Of a stretch of DNA of 6,936 nt, positions 1 to 6,053 are shown piece by piece. The DNA is taken from assembly GCA_025350885.1 (NCBI GenBank), contig JANXXA010000035.1:1-6936 (forward strand), given 5' to 3'. The translations under genes were made by a program, and so were the position numbers. The stretch is from Phenylobacterium sp. (lineage in GTDB: Bacteria; Pseudomonadota; Alphaproteobacteria; Caulobacterales; Caulobacteraceae). Under the pieces are notes generated by a model. It worked only from the letters and a program-made list of their open reading frames with translations. It ran no database searches and was not told where the DNA came from. Each line of letters begins with the position of its first letter. The stretch's first letter is position 1.

Positions 1-72
1 CTGCGCACCCGCCTCACCGGGTCCGCCTCGGCCTTCACTGCCAGGCCGCCTGTCGGCGAGGTCCTGACGCTC
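1..72. other. left-edge sequence, no secure gene
   Basis: A plus-strand frame is open from the first base of the window to a TAG at 142-144 (47 codons). Third positions are GC-rich up to about base 72, so it could be the last codons of a gene that begins outside the window. The tail encoded inside the repeat at 73-138 is proline- and arginine-rich low-complexity sequence. The minus strand of the same stretch is also largely open, so frame openness alone proves little at this GC content. I do not recognise a product and do not call a CDS. Confidence 0.25.
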
Positions 73-138
73 TCACCGCCCCGGCCGCCGGATGTCGGCG
101 ACCGTCCCCGGCGCCGCCGCGCGAGAGGCCCGCCGCCC
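73..138. repeat. 66-base direct repeat, left copy
   Basis: This segment matches 1407-1472 in the same orientation at 62 of 66 positions. The mismatches are at 82/1416, 104/1438, 124/1458 and 135/1469. Weaker similarity with indels extends a further 15-30 bases to the left (both copies have a GGCGA-GGTCC-GAC pattern). The copy contains a small inverted repeat, CGCCG (86-90), GATGT, CGGCG (96-100), which is intact in both copies. Read in the same plus-strand frame, both copies meet a stop at the aligned position just after the repeat (TAG at 142-144, TGA at 1476-1478). It could be a dispersed intergenic repeat, a duplicated gene end, or the scar of an insertion or recombination event. The sequence alone does not decide between these. 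Confidence 0.85.
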
Positions 139-158
139 GGCTAGACGCTGCCTAAATT

Positions 159-216
159 CCTCCCCCAGGGCGAAGCCCGATTGAGGGGGAGGTGTCGCAG
201 AGCGCAGCGAGGCGAC
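159..216. repeat. palindromic intergenic repeat (REP-like)
   Basis: There are two adjacent hairpins. The first has an outer stem CCTCCCCC (159-166) with GGGGGAGG (185-192), and a second hairpin nested inside it, GGGC (168-171), GAA, GCCC (175-178). The second has the stem GTCGC (194-198) with GCGAC (212-216), followed by a G-rich run at 217-224. From general knowledge, GC-rich palindromes of this style (CCTCCCCC...GGGGGAGGTGTCGC) are scattered between genes in Caulobacterales genomes and often give false short ORFs. The minus-strand frame across this site is such a case and is not annotated. Its role here is unknown; it could shape the mRNA 3' end of the minus-strand gene at 528-1178. Confidence 0.6.
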
Positions 217-527
217 GGAGGGGGTTGTAGCCCACCATCGTCTCTGCGGGCGACCGGCCTGACCGTGACGCGCGGCGCGATGCGTGGTTCACAGTGCATG
301 GGATCGCCACCTTGCGATTTACTGCCTCGCTGATCCTGCGCGACGTCGATGACGCGCGGTGCGCACGATATGGGCTAACAGCAACACGGAGACTGAGCGG
401 GGGCGGTCCGCAGGCTCGCGGCGTGGGCTCCGACCCCCTGGGCCGCAAGGCAATGATCGCCTTCGACCCGTTGCGGTCTAAATCGTGTCCATCGAGAAGG
501 TCAGTGGTCGGCGATCTGGGTAAGCTG
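217..527. other. gene-free stretch downstream of the sorting-signal gene
   Basis: I see no convincing gene. Open frames on both strands here look random, with no recognisable motif or ribosome binding site. A 14-base near-repeat, TGACGCGCGG[C/T]GCG, occurs around 268 and 351. A small inverted repeat, AAGGC (447-451) with GCCTT (459-463), lies about 65 bases past the stop of the minus-strand gene; it has a 7-base loop and no T-tract, so it is at best a weak terminator. GC is high up to about base 480 (41/60 in 361-420) and then falls toward the gene. Confidence 0.5.
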
Positions 528-1178
528 TCAGACGCCAGCAAGGTCCGGCTTGCGCCGGCCCAACCGCAGAACACCACCGACCGCCCCAAAGCCCATGATC
601 ATGAGCATCCAGGCCGACGGCTCGGGGACCGCGTAATTGTAGCCGTAAACGGCCCCGAGGATGATGTTTGGGTCGCTCTGAGTGATGGACATGACGGTTT
701 TGATGCCGGTCAGCGAGAATCCAGCGTTGGGAAGCCCGAGGCTGCCAAAACCAAATCCAGCCGTACCGAGGTAACTGATGGAATGATAGCTTGAATAGCC
801 AATTGGCAGGGGTCCGACATATCCGAGTAGAGTCGTGGAGACGTCAGCCTCAAAGAGAGGCACCCGACCACCCCGGACCACATTGTAGTCGAATAAACCT
901 GCGAGAGCTATGTCTCTTGTCGCGGACCCAGGCACGATTAAGGCGTGCGAATAGTCTACTTCCAGAGTGTATTGATCTCCGGAGTTCAGAAATATGAAGT
1001 CGCTGCTTGCGAATATGGTAACCCTAGCGCAATTCACTATGTTGCCCGAGCGCGTGCAGGTAAGCGACGCCGGGTCCACTCCGGAGAGGGTCTTCGCGTA
1101 GGTCGCGGCTGACGCAGATGACGCCGCCATCACGGCTATCGCGCTTGCGCCTGCGACCGCTAGTCGAGAGATTTTCAT
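528..1178 (-). CDS. secreted protein with PEPxxWA-type C-terminal sorting signal
   Basis: This is a 216-residue secreted protein of unknown function. The start at 1178 has a good ribosome binding site, GGGAG, eight bases upstream (1187-1191). Residues 1-24 form a signal peptide: a basic start (K2, R5), an Ala-rich core and an ASA|A cleavage site. The mature part has two cysteines nine residues apart (C41, C50) that may form a disulfide, and many Gly, Ser and Tyr residues. The C-terminus carries the sorting signature: PEP at 185-187, W190, a hydrophobic stretch to about 205, then a basic cluster (R206, R208-K210). Proteins with this tail are exported by Sec and processed at the membrane by an exosortase-type enzyme before release to the surface or matrix. 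No exosortase or polysaccharide gene is in the window. Sampled lines of the gene are 43-55 % GC, far below its neighbours, and it lies between the two 66-base direct repeats, which suggests acquisition. The tripartite tail is diagnostic; the middle of the protein is not. Confidence 0.9.
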   Translation of the reverse strand: MKISRLAVAGASAIAVMAASSASAATYAKTLSGVDPASLTCTRSGNIVNCARVTIFASSDFIFLNSGDQYTLEVDYSHALIVPGSATRDIALAGLFDYNVVRGGRVPLFEADVSTTLLGYVGPLPIGYSSYHSISYLGTAGFGFGSLGLPNAGFSLTGIKTVMSITQSDPNIILGAVYGYNYAVPEPSAWMLMIMGFGAVGGVLRLGRRKPDLAGV

Positions 1179-1279
1179 ACGTCTCGCTCCCTAGTCTGGG
1201 GTGCGCCGAATTCGCGCGCGCCGTCGTGTCAACTATAGCCGTTGGCGATTTTCGACACCGGCAAGCGGACGGACCAACA

Positions 1280-1307
1280 CCTCTGAGAGGAACTCTCTCA
1301 CAACGTT
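1280..1307. promoter_or_regulatory. inverted-repeat cluster upstream of the sorting-signal gene
   Basis: About 100 bases upstream of the start at 1178 lie overlapping inverted repeats: CCTCT-G-AGAGG (1280-1290) and GAGAG-GAA-CTCTC (1285-1297), followed by the palindrome AACGTT (1302-1307). The first two share bases and cannot both fold at once. A TATAGT box in minus-strand sense lies at 1232-1237, but I found no good -35 box at normal spacing, so the promoter is not defined. The cluster could be an operator or an mRNA leader structure. The rest of 1179-1406 shows no gene. Confidence 0.3.
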
Positions 1308-1406
1308 ATGCGAGTAACAATGATATTCGGCGCTGCAGGCGATAGCGGAAGTCCCAACGGCGATCTTGTTCGCACTGGGCGAAGGTCCCCGACTGGTCGG
1401 AAGCGG

Positions 1407-1472
1407 TCACCGCCCGGGCCGCCGGATGTCGGCGACCCTCCCCGGCGCCGCCGCGCGCGAGGCCCGCCACCC
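1407..1472. repeat. 66-base direct repeat, right copy
   Basis: This is the partner of 73-138 (62/66 identical, offset 1334). It ends 16 bases before the priA stop codon, so it lies in the 3' flank of priA. The GC-rich hairpin CGCCG (1420-1424), GATGT, CGGCG (1430-1434) would be transcribed at the end of the priA message and could help stop transcription, although no T-tract follows. The sequence immediately left of this copy (1301-1360) is still near 53 % GC, so on this side the AT-richer block ends close to the repeat. Confidence 0.85.
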
Positions 1473-1488
1473 AGTTGAGCCGAACGCT

Positions 1489-3651
1489 CTACAGAAAGCT
1501 GTAGGGGTCGATGTCGATGGCGACGCGGATCGCGGCCGGGGGTTTCACTCGCGCGCGCCAGGCGGCCATGTAGGCCGACAGGTCCACGGTGCGATCGGCG
1601 CGGACCAGGAACCGCTTGCGCCGGCGGCCGCGAATCAGGCCCAGCGGCGCGTCGGCTGGGCCATAGACCGCTACGCCAGGGGTGTTGGGCGCGGCCTGGG
1701 CCATGCCCTGAACGAAACTCTCCAGCTGCACCGGATCGAGCCCCGAGACGATCACCGCGGCCAGCCGTCCGAACGGCGGCATTCCGGCGAGCTCGCGTTC
1801 CGCCATTTCGGCGGCCACGAAGGCGTCGCGGTCCTGGGCGGCCAAGGCCTGCATCACCGCGTGCTCCGGCGCCCAGGTCTGCAAGAGCGCGCGGCCCGGC
1901 CGGTCCTTGCGCCCGGCCCGGCCCGTGGCCTGGGCCAGCAACTGATAGGTGCGCTCGGCGGCGCGCAGGTCACCACCCCTCAAGCCCAGGTCGGCGTCGA
2001 CCACGCCCGCCAGGGTGAGGCTCGGGAAATTGTGACCCTTGGCGGCGGCCTGGGTGGCGACCAGGATGTCGATCTGGCCGTCGGCCATGGCCTCGATCAG
2101 CCTGCGCGCCTCGCGCGCATCATAGACGGTGTCGGACGAGAACACCGCCACCCGGGCCTGCGGGAACAGGCTCCTGGCCTCCTCCTCCACCCGCTCGACG
2201 CCCGGCCCGATGGAGACCAGGCTGTCGTGCGCGCCACAGTGCGGGCAGGCCTTGGGCTTGGGCATGGAAAAGCCGGTCAGGTGGCAGACCAGGCGGCCGG
2301 AATAGCGGTGCTCGACCAGCCCAGAGTCGGTGTCGGGCGCGCACAGCCGCTCGCCGCAGGCCTTGCACAGCACCAGCGGCGCATAGCCCCGGCGGTTGAG
2401 GAAAAGCAGCGTCTGTTCGCCCCGCGCGAAGGTCTCGCCCATGGCTTTGACGAGGGGCGGCGAGAGCCATCGCCCGGCGTCGGGCGGGGTCTCGCGCAGG
2501 TCGATCAGGGTGATGTCCGGCAGGGTGGCCGCACCGTGCCGGGTGGTCAGCCGCAGCCATCGGTAGCGGCCGGTCTCGGCATTGCGGAAGCTCTCCAGCG
2601 ACGGCGTGGCCGAGGCCAGGACCACCGCGGCGTCCTCGATCTTGCCGCGCGCCACGGCCAGGTCGCGGGCGTGATAGATGAAGCCTTCCTCCTGCTTGAA
2701 CGAGGCGTCGTGCTCCTCGTCGACGACGATCAGCGCCAGGTTGGTGAACGGCAGAAACAGCGCCGAGCGCGCGCCGACGACGATCCGGCAGCGGCCGGTG
2801 GCGACCGCCTCCCAGACCCGGCGGCGCGCCGGGGGGGCGACGTCGGAGTGCCACTCGGCGGGCGCGGCTCCAAAGCGCGTGGCGACCCGGGCGATCACCG
2901 CCTGGGTCAGCGCGATCTCGGGCAGCAGAATCAGCACCTGGGCGGTCGCGTCAGCGGCCAGGACGGCGGCGGCGGCCTCCAGATAGACCTCGGTCTTGCC
3001 CGAGCCGGTGACGCCGTCCAGCAGGGCGACGTTGAACCCGCCCTCGGCCAGCATGGCCTTGAGCGCGGCGGCCGCGGCGGCCTGGCTGGGGTTCAGCGCC
3101 GCGCCCGGGCACGACGGGTCGGGATCGTCGAAGCGCGCCTCGGCCTCCATCAGCCGCACCGTCAGCGCCCCCTCATCGATCAGCGCCTTGATCACGCCGG
3201 AGGAAACGCCGGCCGCGCGCGCCAGGTCGGCGGGGCTCAGCGGCGCACCGATGGCGGCCTCCAGCACCCGTGATCGCGTCGGCGTGGCCCGCGCGGGTGC
3301 AATTCCCGACAGCTCAACCACCCGCACCGGTCTGGCCTTGGGCGCGCGCGCGCCGCGCAGCGCGATGGCCAGGGGCTGGCCCGGTTCATCGACGGCGTAA
3401 CGCGCCGCCCACTGGATGAATTCCAGCGTCCCCGGCGGCAGGCGCGGGTCCTCCAGCCGTTCCGCCACCGGCTTCAGCGGCCGGTTGCCGCCGAGCGCCT
3501 CGCGCAAGGCTGTCACCACGCCGCGCAGCCGGCGCGGACCCAGCGGCACGCTCACCTGGTCGCCGACCTCCAGGCCCATGCCGTCCGGCTCGGCATAGTC
3601 GAACGCCTCGGGCAGGGGCATCGGCAGCAGGACGGAGGCGATGCGGCTCAT
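1489..3651 (-). CDS. priA: primosomal replication-restart helicase PriA
   Basis: This DEAH-type 3'-to-5' helicase recognises stalled forks and D-loops and starts reloading of the replicative helicase. It has 720 residues, close to the usual 730. The order is: N-terminal 3'-end-binding domain (1 to about 105), winged helix (about 125-170), helicase lobe 1 with Walker [10 protein letters not shown] (213-221), DEEH (311-314) and SATPS (347-351), zinc-binding insert (429-472), and lobe 2 with KGHNFP (538-543) and TGRAGR (576-581). The insert keeps CKAC (429-432) and CPHC (469-472), but the usual inner cysteine pairs are mostly replaced (A438, T441 and T459; only C456 remains in place, with an extra C437). 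The start at 3651 opens the conserved [10 protein letters not shown] segment. A GGTGA site lies seven bases upstream. The frame runs open to 4311 across fsa, but that part is antisense shadow. The gene is divergent from fsa; its promoter was not identified. Confidence 0.97.
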   Translation of the reverse strand: MSRIASVLLPMPLPEAFDYAEPDGMGLEVGDQVSVPLGPRRLRGVVTALREALGGNRPLKPVAERLEDPRLPPGTLEFIQWAARYAVDEPGQPLAIALRGARAPKARPVRVVELSGIAPARATPTRSRVLEAAIGAPLSPADLARAAGVSSGVIKALIDEGALTVRLMEAEARFDDPDPSCPGAALNPSQAAAAAALKAMLAEGGFNVALLDGVTGSGKTEVYLEAAAAVLAADATAQVLILLPEIALTQAVIARVATRFGAAPAEWHSDVAPPARRRVWEAVATGRCRIVVGARSALFLPFTNLALIVVDEEHDASFKQEEGFIYHARDLAVARGKIEDAAVVLASATPSLESFRNAETGRYRWLRLTTRHGAATLPDITLIDLRETPPDAGRWLSPPLVKAMGETFARGEQTLLFLNRRGYAPLVLCKACGERLCAPDTDSGLVEHRYSGRLVCHLTGFSMPKPKACPHCGAHDSLVSIGPGVERVEEEARSLFPQARVAVFSSDTVYDAREARRLIEAMADGQIDILVATQAAAKGHNFPSLTLAGVVDADLGLRGGDLRAAERTYQLLAQATGRAGRKDRPGRALLQTWAPEHAVMQALAAQDRDAFVAAEMAERELAGMPPFGRLAAVIVSGLDPVQLESFVQGMAQAAPNTPGVAVYGPADAPLGLIRGRRRKRFLVRADRTVDLSAYMAAWRARVKPPAAIRVAIDIDPYSFL

Positions 3652-3670
3652 GCGGGGCTCACCGAGCCTT

Positions 3671-3702
3671 TTGCGCTTTGCGCCTCGGCCGCTACAAGCG
3701 GC
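3671..3702 (+). promoter_or_regulatory. candidate promoter with overlapping inverted repeat, fsa-DUF484-xerC
   Basis: In the 75-base gap between priA and fsa, TTGCGC (3671-3676), a 14-base spacer and GCTACAAG (3691-3698) fit the Caulobacter housekeeping consensus TTGACG-N10-14-GCTANAWC, with one mismatch in the -35 hexamer and one in the -10. Transcription would begin about 20-25 bases before the fsa start. A perfect inverted repeat, GCCGCT-ACA-AGCGGC (3688-3702), covers the -10 box, so a bound protein could block it. No other promoter is evident before DUF484 or xerC. Confidence 0.4.
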
Positions 3703-3726
3703 GCATACAGAAACAGGGTCTTTGCG

Positions 3727-4380
3727 ATGCTGCTCTTCCTCGACACCACCGACGTGGCCATCCTCAGGGACCTGGCGATCACCGGCCTGGTGGACGGCGT
3801 CACCACCAACCCCACCCTGATCGCCAAGTCCGGCCGCCCCATGCTGCAGGTCATCGCCGAGATTTGCGCCGCGGTCGAGGGGCCGGTGAGCGCCGAAGTC
3901 GCCGCCATGGACACCGCCGGCATGCTGGACGAAGGCCGCAAGCTGGCCTCCATCGCCCCCAACGTGGTGGTCAAGGTGCCGCTCACCCGCGACGGCCTGA
4001 TCGCCACTCGGGAATTTGCCCACGAGGGCATCGCCACCAACGTCACCCTGTGCTTCTCCGCCGCCCAGGCCCTGCTCGCCGCCAAGGCCGGCGCAACCTA
4101 TGTCAGCCCGTTCATCGGCCGGCTGGACGACCATGGCGCGGACGGCATGGACCTGATCGTCGAGATCCGGGCGATCTACGACACTTACGATTTCGACACC
4201 GAGATCCTCGCCGCCTCGATCCGCGGACCGAACCATGTGACCGCCGCGGCCCTGGCCGGCGCCGACTGCGCGACCATTCCGCCGGACGTCTTCAACGCCC
4301 TCTTCAAGCACCCGTTAACCGAACGAGGTCTTGATCAGTTCATGAGTGACTGGGCCAGGACGGGCCAGTCGATCCTGTAG
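3727..4380 (+). CDS. fsa: TalC/FSA-family transaldolase (fructose-6-phosphate aldolase-like)
   Basis: This is a small class I aldolase of the transaldolase superfamily, 217 residues, the normal length. It is a cytoplasmic enzyme that forms a Schiff base with a ketose phosphate. Visible family landmarks are LDT with D6, VTTNPT (25-30), the Schiff-base lysine K83 in VVVKVP, SPFIGR (127-132) and AASIRG (162-167). Two positions separate the subtypes. E. coli FSA has Gln59 and Tyr131; transaldolases have Glu and Phe there. This protein has E57 and F129 at the aligned positions, so transaldolase activity in the non-oxidative pentose phosphate pathway is the better guess, despite the usual name fsa (also tal or talC). 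The ATG at 3727 has AGGG eight bases upstream (3715-3718). DUF484 starts 15 bases after the stop, so the two are probably co-transcribed. The family is certain; the exact reaction is inferred. Confidence 0.95.
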   Translation: MLLFLDTTDVAILRDLAITGLVDGVTTNPTLIAKSGRPMLQVIAEICAAVEGPVSAEVAAMDTAGMLDEGRKLASIAPNVVVKVPLTRDGLIATREFAHEGIATNVTLCFSAAQALLAAKAGATYVSPFIGRLDDHGADGMDLIVEIRAIYDTYDFDTEILAASIRGPNHVTAAALAGADCATIPPDVFNALFKHPLTERGLDQFMSDWARTGQSIL

Positions 4381-4395
4381 AGCTAGGGGTATGAC

Positions 4396-5079
4396 ATGGA
4401 CGGTTCTCAGGCTGGCATTGAAGAGGCCCGGCTCGAGCCCGCGTCCGTTCGGCGCTTCCTGTCGGACAACCCGGAATTCCTCACCAGCGACGACGGCCTG
4501 CTGGGTGAGCTTGGCCTGCGGGTCGCGGCCGGCAATGTGGTGGACTTCGGCCCGGCGGTGATGGCCCGGGTTCACGCCGCCCATCAGCGCGAGGCGACAC
4601 AGCGCCGCGAGGTCGAGGCGACCGCGCGCGCCAACTTCTCCGCCCAGGCCCAGACCCACGGCGCGGTGGTCGATCTGTTGGAAGCCCGCAACCCCTCCGA
4701 TCTTGCCCGGCGTGTGGACCTGCTGGCGCAGCAGCGGTTCGGCCTGGCCGCCGGGGTGATCGCGCTGGAGGCCGAGGCCCATCCCCCGGCCGGCTGGAAG
4801 AGGCTGGTCGAGGGCCAGGTGGACATGATCCTGGGCGGGCCGCAGCGGCTGGCGCGGATGGGGGTCGCCCCCACGGCGCTGGGCCTGTTCGGCGAACGCG
4901 CCGAGACCGTCCGATCCGTGGCCATGGTCCGGCTGGCCATGTGGGAACCCTCGCGCCAGGGGCTGCTGGCGTTCGGCTCGGCCGACGAGGCGGGGTTCAC
5001 GCAGGACATGGGCGCAGAGCTGGTGGCCTTCCTCGCCCGCGTCGTCGAGCGCACCGCCGAGCGCTGGCCGATCCTTTGA
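4396..5079 (+). CDS. DUF484 family protein
   Basis: This is a 227-residue cytoplasmic protein of the DUF484 family, whose members have a GAF-like fold and no settled function. Landmarks are the N-terminal VRRFLSDNPEFL (18-29), a charged helical segment rich in Arg, Glu, Gln and Ala (about 57-90), the LFGERAETVRS strand region (164-174), and the closing segment around GLLAFGSAD (189-197) and FLARVVERTAERW (212-224). There is no signal peptide or membrane segment. AGGGG (4385-4389) six bases before the ATG at 4396 fixes the start. An ATG at 4391 is in another frame and is ignored. The gene sits between fsa and xerC. The DUF484-xerC pair is kept widely in Proteobacteria (yigA-xerC in E. coli), which suggests, but does not prove, a link to recombination or chromosome segregation. 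Confidence 0.9.
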   Translation: MDGSQAGIEEARLEPASVRRFLSDNPEFLTSDDGLLGELGLRVAAGNVVDFGPAVMARVHAAHQREATQRREVEATARANFSAQAQTHGAVVDLLEARNPSDLARRVDLLAQQRFGLAAGVIALEAEAHPPAGWKRLVEGQVDMILGGPQRLARMGVAPTALGLFGERAETVRSVAMVRLAMWEPSRQGLLAFGSADEAGFTQDMGAELVAFLARVVERTAERWPIL

Positions 5080-5100
5080 CCGCCCCCGAAGACGTCCCCG

Positions 5101-5124
5101 CGATGACCGCCTCCCGATGACCGC
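5101..5124 (+). promoter_or_regulatory. duplicated xerC start region with five-codon leader
   Basis: The 10-base string CGATGACCGC occurs at 5101-5110 and again at 5115-5124, a 14-base period. The first copy opens a five-codon frame, MTASR, from 5103, whose TGA (5118-5120) overlaps the xerC start as ATGA (5117-5120). I see no Shine-Dalgarno site at normal spacing before either ATG. Translation of xerC may therefore depend on coupling to this leader or to DUF484, which ends 37 bases earlier. The repeat is seen directly; its role is inference. Confidence 0.4.
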
Positions 5125-6031
5125 GAACGAGGCCCTGGCGCTCTGGCTCGAACACCTGGCCCATGAGCGCCGGTCCTCGCCCCGGACGCTGGAGGCCTAC
5201 AGTTTTGCCGCGCGCCGCTATCTGGGCTTTCTTGAACAGCACCGGGGCGAAGTGATCGCGCTCTCGACCCTGGCCGAGGTTTCCGCCGGCGAGATCCGCG
5301 CCTGGCTCGCACACCTGCGCCAGGGGGACCGGCCGCTGTCGCCGCGCTCGCTCAGCCAGGCGCTGTCGGCGATCCGCAGCTTCCACGGCTTTCTCGACCG
5401 ACGCCTCAACGCCCCCAATCCCGCCGTCGCCCTGGTCCGCGGCCCCAAGGTCCGGCCCGGCGCGCCCCGGCCGGTCAGCGAAGACCAGGCGCGCGGGATG
5501 ATCGCCGAACCCGCTCTGGACCCCGACCGCGAGGACTGGGAGGCCGCCCGCGACGAGGCCGTGCTGACCCTGCTCTACGGCTGCGGCCTGCGGATCTCCG
5601 AGGCGCTGTCGCTGAAACGCAGTGATGCGCCGCTCCCCGCCGCCCTGCGGATCACCGGCAAGGGGTCGAAAACCCGCATCGTGCCGGTGCTTCCCGCCGT
5701 TCGCGAAGCCGTGGACGCCTATCTCGCCGAGGCGCCCTTCGCGCTGGCGCCGGGCGGGCCGCTGTTCCGCGCCAAGCGCGGCGGCCCCCTCAGCCCCCGC
5801 CACGTCCAGGCCACCGTGCAGAACCTTCGCGGCCGGCTGGGCCTGCCGGCCAGCGCCACGCCGCACGCGCTGCGGCATTCCTTCGCCACCCACCTGCTGG
5901 GCGCCGGCGCCGATCTGCGCTCGATCCAGGAACTCTTGGGCCACGCCTCGCTGTCGACCACCCAGCGCTATACCCAGGTCGATGCCGCGGCCCTGCTAAG
6001 CGCCTATTCCAAGGCCCATCCGCACGCCTGA
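5117..6031 (+). CDS. xerC: site-specific tyrosine recombinase XerC
   Basis: XerC works with XerD at the dif site to resolve chromosome dimers at cell division. The protein has 304 residues, the usual length. The N-terminal SAM-like DNA-binding domain (about 3-95) includes the SSPRTLEAY motif (20-28). The catalytic domain (about 115-295) holds the complete active site: R159 in YGCGLRISE, K182 in GKGSK, H250 and R253 in HALRHSFATHLL, H276 in LLGH and the nucleophile Y285 in STTQRYTQVD. The closing AYSKAHPHA resembles XerC tails of alphaproteobacteria. The ATG at 5117 is the only plausible one before the conserved N-terminus; the ATG at 5103 is out of frame and stops at once. The position after DUF484 supports XerC over XerD or a phage integrase, as does the absence of phage genes nearby. 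It is last in the fsa-DUF484-xerC cluster and ends nine bases before a convergent gene. Confidence 0.95.
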   Translation: MTANEALALWLEHLAHERRSSPRTLEAYSFAARRYLGFLEQHRGEVIALSTLAEVSAGEIRAWLAHLRQGDRPLSPRSLSQALSAIRSFHGFLDRRLNAPNPAVALVRGPKVRPGAPRPVSEDQARGMIAEPALDPDREDWEAARDEAVLTLLYGCGLRISEALSLKRSDAPLPAALRITGKGSKTRIVPVLPAVREAVDAYLAEAPFALAPGGPLFRAKRGGPLSPRHVQATVQNLRGRLGLPASATPHALRHSFATHLLGAGADLRSIQELLGHASLSTTQRYTQVDAAALLSAYSKAHPHA

Positions 6032-6053
6032 GCCCGGCGGTCAGGGCTCGGGC
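6026..6053 (+). terminator. candidate terminator hairpin between convergent genes
   Basis: GCCTGAGCCC (6026-6035) pairs with GGGCTCGGGC (6044-6053) in a ten-base-pair stem with one G-U wobble and an eight-base loop. It covers the stop codons of both xerC and the convergent phosphotransferase gene, whose ends are only nine bases apart. In the minus-strand transcript the wobble becomes an A-C mismatch, so the stem is better for xerC. There is no T-tract, so factor-independent termination is uncertain. It may instead protect the 3' ends. Confidence 0.45.

Noticed and set aside
447..463. Inverted repeat AAGGC/GCCTT as terminator of the sorting-signal gene
   Set aside because: The stem has only five base pairs, with a seven-base loop and no T-tract. 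It is too weak to annotate as a terminator.
152..589. Minus-strand open frame of 145 codons downstream of the sorting-signal gene
   Set aside because: It overlaps the real gene's 3' end and runs through the palindromic repeat at 159-216. There are no family motifs and no ribosome binding site; frames of this kind over such repeats are usually spurious.
73..1472. Insertion sequence or phage attachment sites explaining the direct repeats
   Set aside because: There is no transposase or integrase gene between the copies and no tRNA gene at either end. The repeats are far longer than normal target-site duplications. XerC at 5117 is the housekeeping enzyme and is not part of this segment.
1366..3273. 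Plus-strand open frame of 635 codons opposite priA
   Set aside because: It is entirely antisense to the conserved PriA helicase domains, and its Gly/Arg/His/Gln-rich product is typical of a GC-rich shadow frame.
3652..4311. Possible 220-residue N-terminal extension of PriA
   Set aside because: It lies antisense to fsa and has no family similarity. PriA proteins begin at the segment encoded from 3651, and a GGTGA site precedes that ATG.
4315..4320. GTTAAC as half of a CtrA-type binding site
   Set aside because: A second TTAA at the required spacing is absent and the site lies inside the fsa coding sequence.
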